Shown here piece after piece: positions 3,877 to 5,200 of a stretch of 5,200 nt of DNA. Every line of letters begins with the position of its first letter. Position 1 is the stretch's first letter. The DNA is from Blastocatellia bacterium (GTDB lineage Bacteria; Acidobacteriota; Blastocatellia; UBA7656), in contig JAKEHD010000676.1 of assembly GCA_022615215.1 (NCBI GenBank), positions 1-5,200 of the forward strand, given 5' to 3'. The position numbers were made by a program, and so were the translations under genes. The notes beneath the pieces were generated by a model. The model did not search any database, had not been told where the DNA came from, and saw nothing but the letters and a program-made list of their open reading frames with translations.

Positions 3877-5200
3877 ATGCTTATGATGAGCGATTATACG
3901 GGGTTGAAAGTATCTACGGCCTTGCGCGCGGAAGTGGTGGACAGTGAAGCGGCCTTCGATCTTTTGGCCGGGGAATGGAACGGGTTACTTGAGGATAGCG
4001 ATCAGCGCGTATACTTTCTTCGCTGGCAGTGGAACCGGCTCTGGTGGCGCTATTTTCAGCCGCCCGGCAGTCGACTCTACATAATCGTCTGTCGCGACGA
4101 AGTGGGAAGGCTTGTAGGGCTGGCCCCGTTTTATTGGAGGCAGCGTCGCCTCTTCGGCCTGCCTCACATAAGGGAAGTACACTTCCTCGGCACGGGCATA
4201 TACACGCAGACCAGCGAGTACCTCGACATAATAGCGCGTCGCGGCTGCGAGCAGGTGGTCGCAGAAGAGGTAGCAAACTTCCTGGTCCGCTCGGATGATT
4301 GGGATCGTCTGTGGTTGACCGAAATCCCGGCGCACTCGACTGTGCTCCCGCACTTCCGGCGTGCCCTGGGCGAGCAGAAGAAAGAAATCTTTATAGCGGG
4401 CCGGGAGAGGTTGCAGGAAGAAAGAAATCTTTATGTCGAGATTTGCAATCGCTCGAATTATCTGGATGCGCAGACAGAGTGGGATACCTTCCTGGCCGGT
4501 CTCAGCAAATCCACGCAAAAAAATCTGAGTTACCACACCCGCAGGTTATCCAAGTTGTACGAATGCCGTTTCCGCATGGTCGAATCGGCCGAAGAGTTGG
4601 AACGCGCGCAGGCCGAGCTCGTGCGGTTGCATCAGGCGCGCTGGCAAGCCAGGGGAGAGCCCGGCTCGTTTGCGATTCCTGGCATGGAAGAGTTTCTGAA
4701 AGAAGCCTGTCGCTCCAGCCTGGCCGAGGGGCGGCTGCGGATGTGTACGCTCGAATTAGACACAAGAGTAGCGGCTGTGCTACTCCTTTTTTTCGACAAC
4801 GGAACGGTGCATGGATTCCAGGGAGGGTTTGACCCTGCTTACGCAAAGTATAGTATCGGGACCGTTATACACGGGATGTGTCTGAGGGCCTGCATAGAAG
4901 ACGAAGAAGTGCGCGAGTACGACTTTATGGGCGGGGGCGACGCATATAAAAGCTCGTGGGCCGGTAAGAGCAGAGACAGCCTCTGCCTGACCTGGCTCCG
5001 TCCGGGCCTGCGCTCGCTGGCCTATCGTGGAACGGAGAAGGCAATCCGCGCAGGGAAATCGCTTGCGCGAGCGACCATTCCCGCGACGGTGAGGGCGGCC
5101 CTGCGCCGCCACTTCGAGCGGCGACATTACAGCCCTCAGCCGTCAGCCCTCAGCCGTCAGCCCTCAGTCTTCAGCCGTCAGGGCAAGTATTCAACCACAG
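3877..5200 (+). CDS. BioF2/CelD-like GNAT-fold acyltransferase of the EPS locus, open at the window edge
   Basis: Predicted cytoplasmic acyltransferase of the BioF2-like/CelD group (Acetyltransf_6 type), often found in exopolysaccharide loci and thought to acylate a sugar precursor or lipid-linked intermediate; the substrate cannot be told from sequence. 441 residues are visible with no stop before 5200. Family signs: LRWQWNRLWWRYFQ (48-61), the segment VGLAPFYWRQRRLFGLPHIREVHFLG split across 80-105, LSKSTQKNLSYHTRRL (209-224), GGFDPAYAKYSIGTVIHGM (316-334), and YDFMGGGDAYKSSWA (348-362), which matches the YDF-x-x-G-x-x-x-YK signature. Residues 168-186 come from two copies of the 19-bp repeat: KKEIFI in one frame, then EERNLY in another. 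They fall in the variable linker between the two halves. The normal fold should end near residue 418 (RRHFERRHY); the rest (SPQPSALSRQPSVFSRQ...) is translated heptanucleotide repeat, suggesting that an array replaced or moved the stop codon. It diverges from the EPS operon. Confidence 0.85.
   Translation, partial: MLMMSDYTGLKVSTALRAEVVDSEAAFDLLAGEWNGLLEDSDQRVYFLRWQWNRLWWRYFQPPGSRLYIIVCRDEVGRLVGLAPFYWRQRRLFGLPHIREVHFLGTGIYTQTSEYLDIIARRGCEQVVAEEVANFLVRSDDWDRLWLTEIPAHSTVLPHFRRALGEQKKEIFIAGRERLQEERNLYVEICNRSNYLDAQTEWDTFLAGLSKSTQKNLSYHTRRLSKLYECRFRMVESAEELERAQAELVRLHQARWQARGEPGSFAIPGMEEFLKEACRSSLAEGRLRMCTLELDTRVAAVLLLFFDNGTVHGFQGGFDPAYAKYSIGTVIHGMCLRACIEDEEVREYDFMGGGDAYKSSWAGKSRDSLCLTWLRPGLRSLAYRGTEKAIRAGKSLARATIPATVRAALRRHFERRHYSPQPSALSRQPSVFSRQGKYSTT
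4377..4395 (+). repeat. 19-bp dispersed repeat, copy E (in the acyltransferase gene, read as KKEIFI)
   Basis: GAAGAAAGAAATCTTTATA, followed by GCG like copy C. Its frame is shifted by one base from the others, so codons 168-173 give KKEIFI instead of EERNLY. It is the best evidence within a gene that the DNA, not the peptide, is what recurs. Confidence 0.9.
4417..4435 (+). repeat. 19-bp dispersed repeat, copy F (in the acyltransferase gene, read as EERNLY)
   Basis: A perfect GAAGAAAGAAATCTTTATG encoding residues 181-186. It is a direct repeat of copy E 40 bp downstream of it, with 18 of 19 bases shared. Confidence 0.9.
5129..5184 (+). repeat. Heptanucleotide tandem array (TCAGCCC/TCAGCCG type) within the open 3' end of the acyltransferase ORF
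   Basis: Eight consecutive 7-bp units, starting with ACAGCCC and then alternating mostly TCAGCCG and TCAGCCC, with one TCAGTCT and a final TCAGGGC. Because the period is 7, the array passes through all three frames, and none of its codons in the reading frame of the gene is a stop. It encodes roughly residues 418-436 of the acyltransferase ORF. Confidence 0.85.

Noticed and set aside
932..4435. CRISPR array formed by the 19-bp repeats.
   Set aside because: Copies are irregularly spaced, in both orientations and mostly inside genes; no leader or cas gene is seen.

Overview
The window holds part of a bacterial exopolysaccharide or capsule locus. Three genes on the minus strand lie head to tail, read from right to left: a Wzz/GumC-type chain-length determinant (3544-1940), a CpsD/CapB-like P-loop ATPase (1922-990), and a polysaccharide deacetylase that runs off the left edge (883 to beyond 1). 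A BioF2/CelD-type (GNAT-fold) acyltransferase gene diverges on the plus strand (3877 to beyond 5200). A 332-bp intergenic region separates the two directions. The set resembles exosortase-associated and Gram-negative EPS loci, in which co-polymerase, BY-kinase-like ATPase, deacetylase and GNAT/FemAB-like protein occur together. By eye the DNA is moderately GC-rich, with ATA and AGG codons used freely. That would suit Acidobacteriota or a similar phylum, but this is a weak guess; no taxonomic marker is present.

The most striking content is a short dispersed repeat with core GAAGAAAGAAATCTTTAT(G/A), 19 bp. It occurs six times in 5.2 kb, in both orientations: once in the gap between ATPase and deacetylase, once in the ATPase gene, twice in the chain-length gene and twice in the acyltransferase gene. 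In four of the five genic copies it is read as the peptide EERNLY; in the fifth another frame gives KKEIFI. The same DNA appears between genes, on both strands and in two reading frames, so it is conserved as DNA or RNA and not as a protein motif. The genic copies fall in linkers or loops. One pair flanks a perfect 7-bp-stem hairpin, and the intergenic copy lies inside a 10-bp inverted repeat, which suggests a REP/MITE-like or uptake/binding-site-like element that can invade coding sequence in frame.

Two other repeat classes are present. A 21-bp tandem duplication encodes EEKSLPF twice near the N-terminus of the ATPase. Heptanucleotide arrays in a TCAGNNN phase lie at the 3' end of the ATPase gene (TCAGTGG type) and at the 3' end of the acyltransferase gene (TCAGCCC/TCAGCCG type). 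The second array is still an open reading frame at the window edge, so the acyltransferase appears to carry a repeat-derived C-terminal tail.

Functionally, the chain-length protein and its ATPase partner would control polymerisation and export of a polysaccharide, while the deacetylase and acyltransferase would modify it or its precursor. The ATPase has Arg in place of the Walker A lysine and lacks a C-terminal tyrosine cluster, so it may not be a working tyrosine autokinase.
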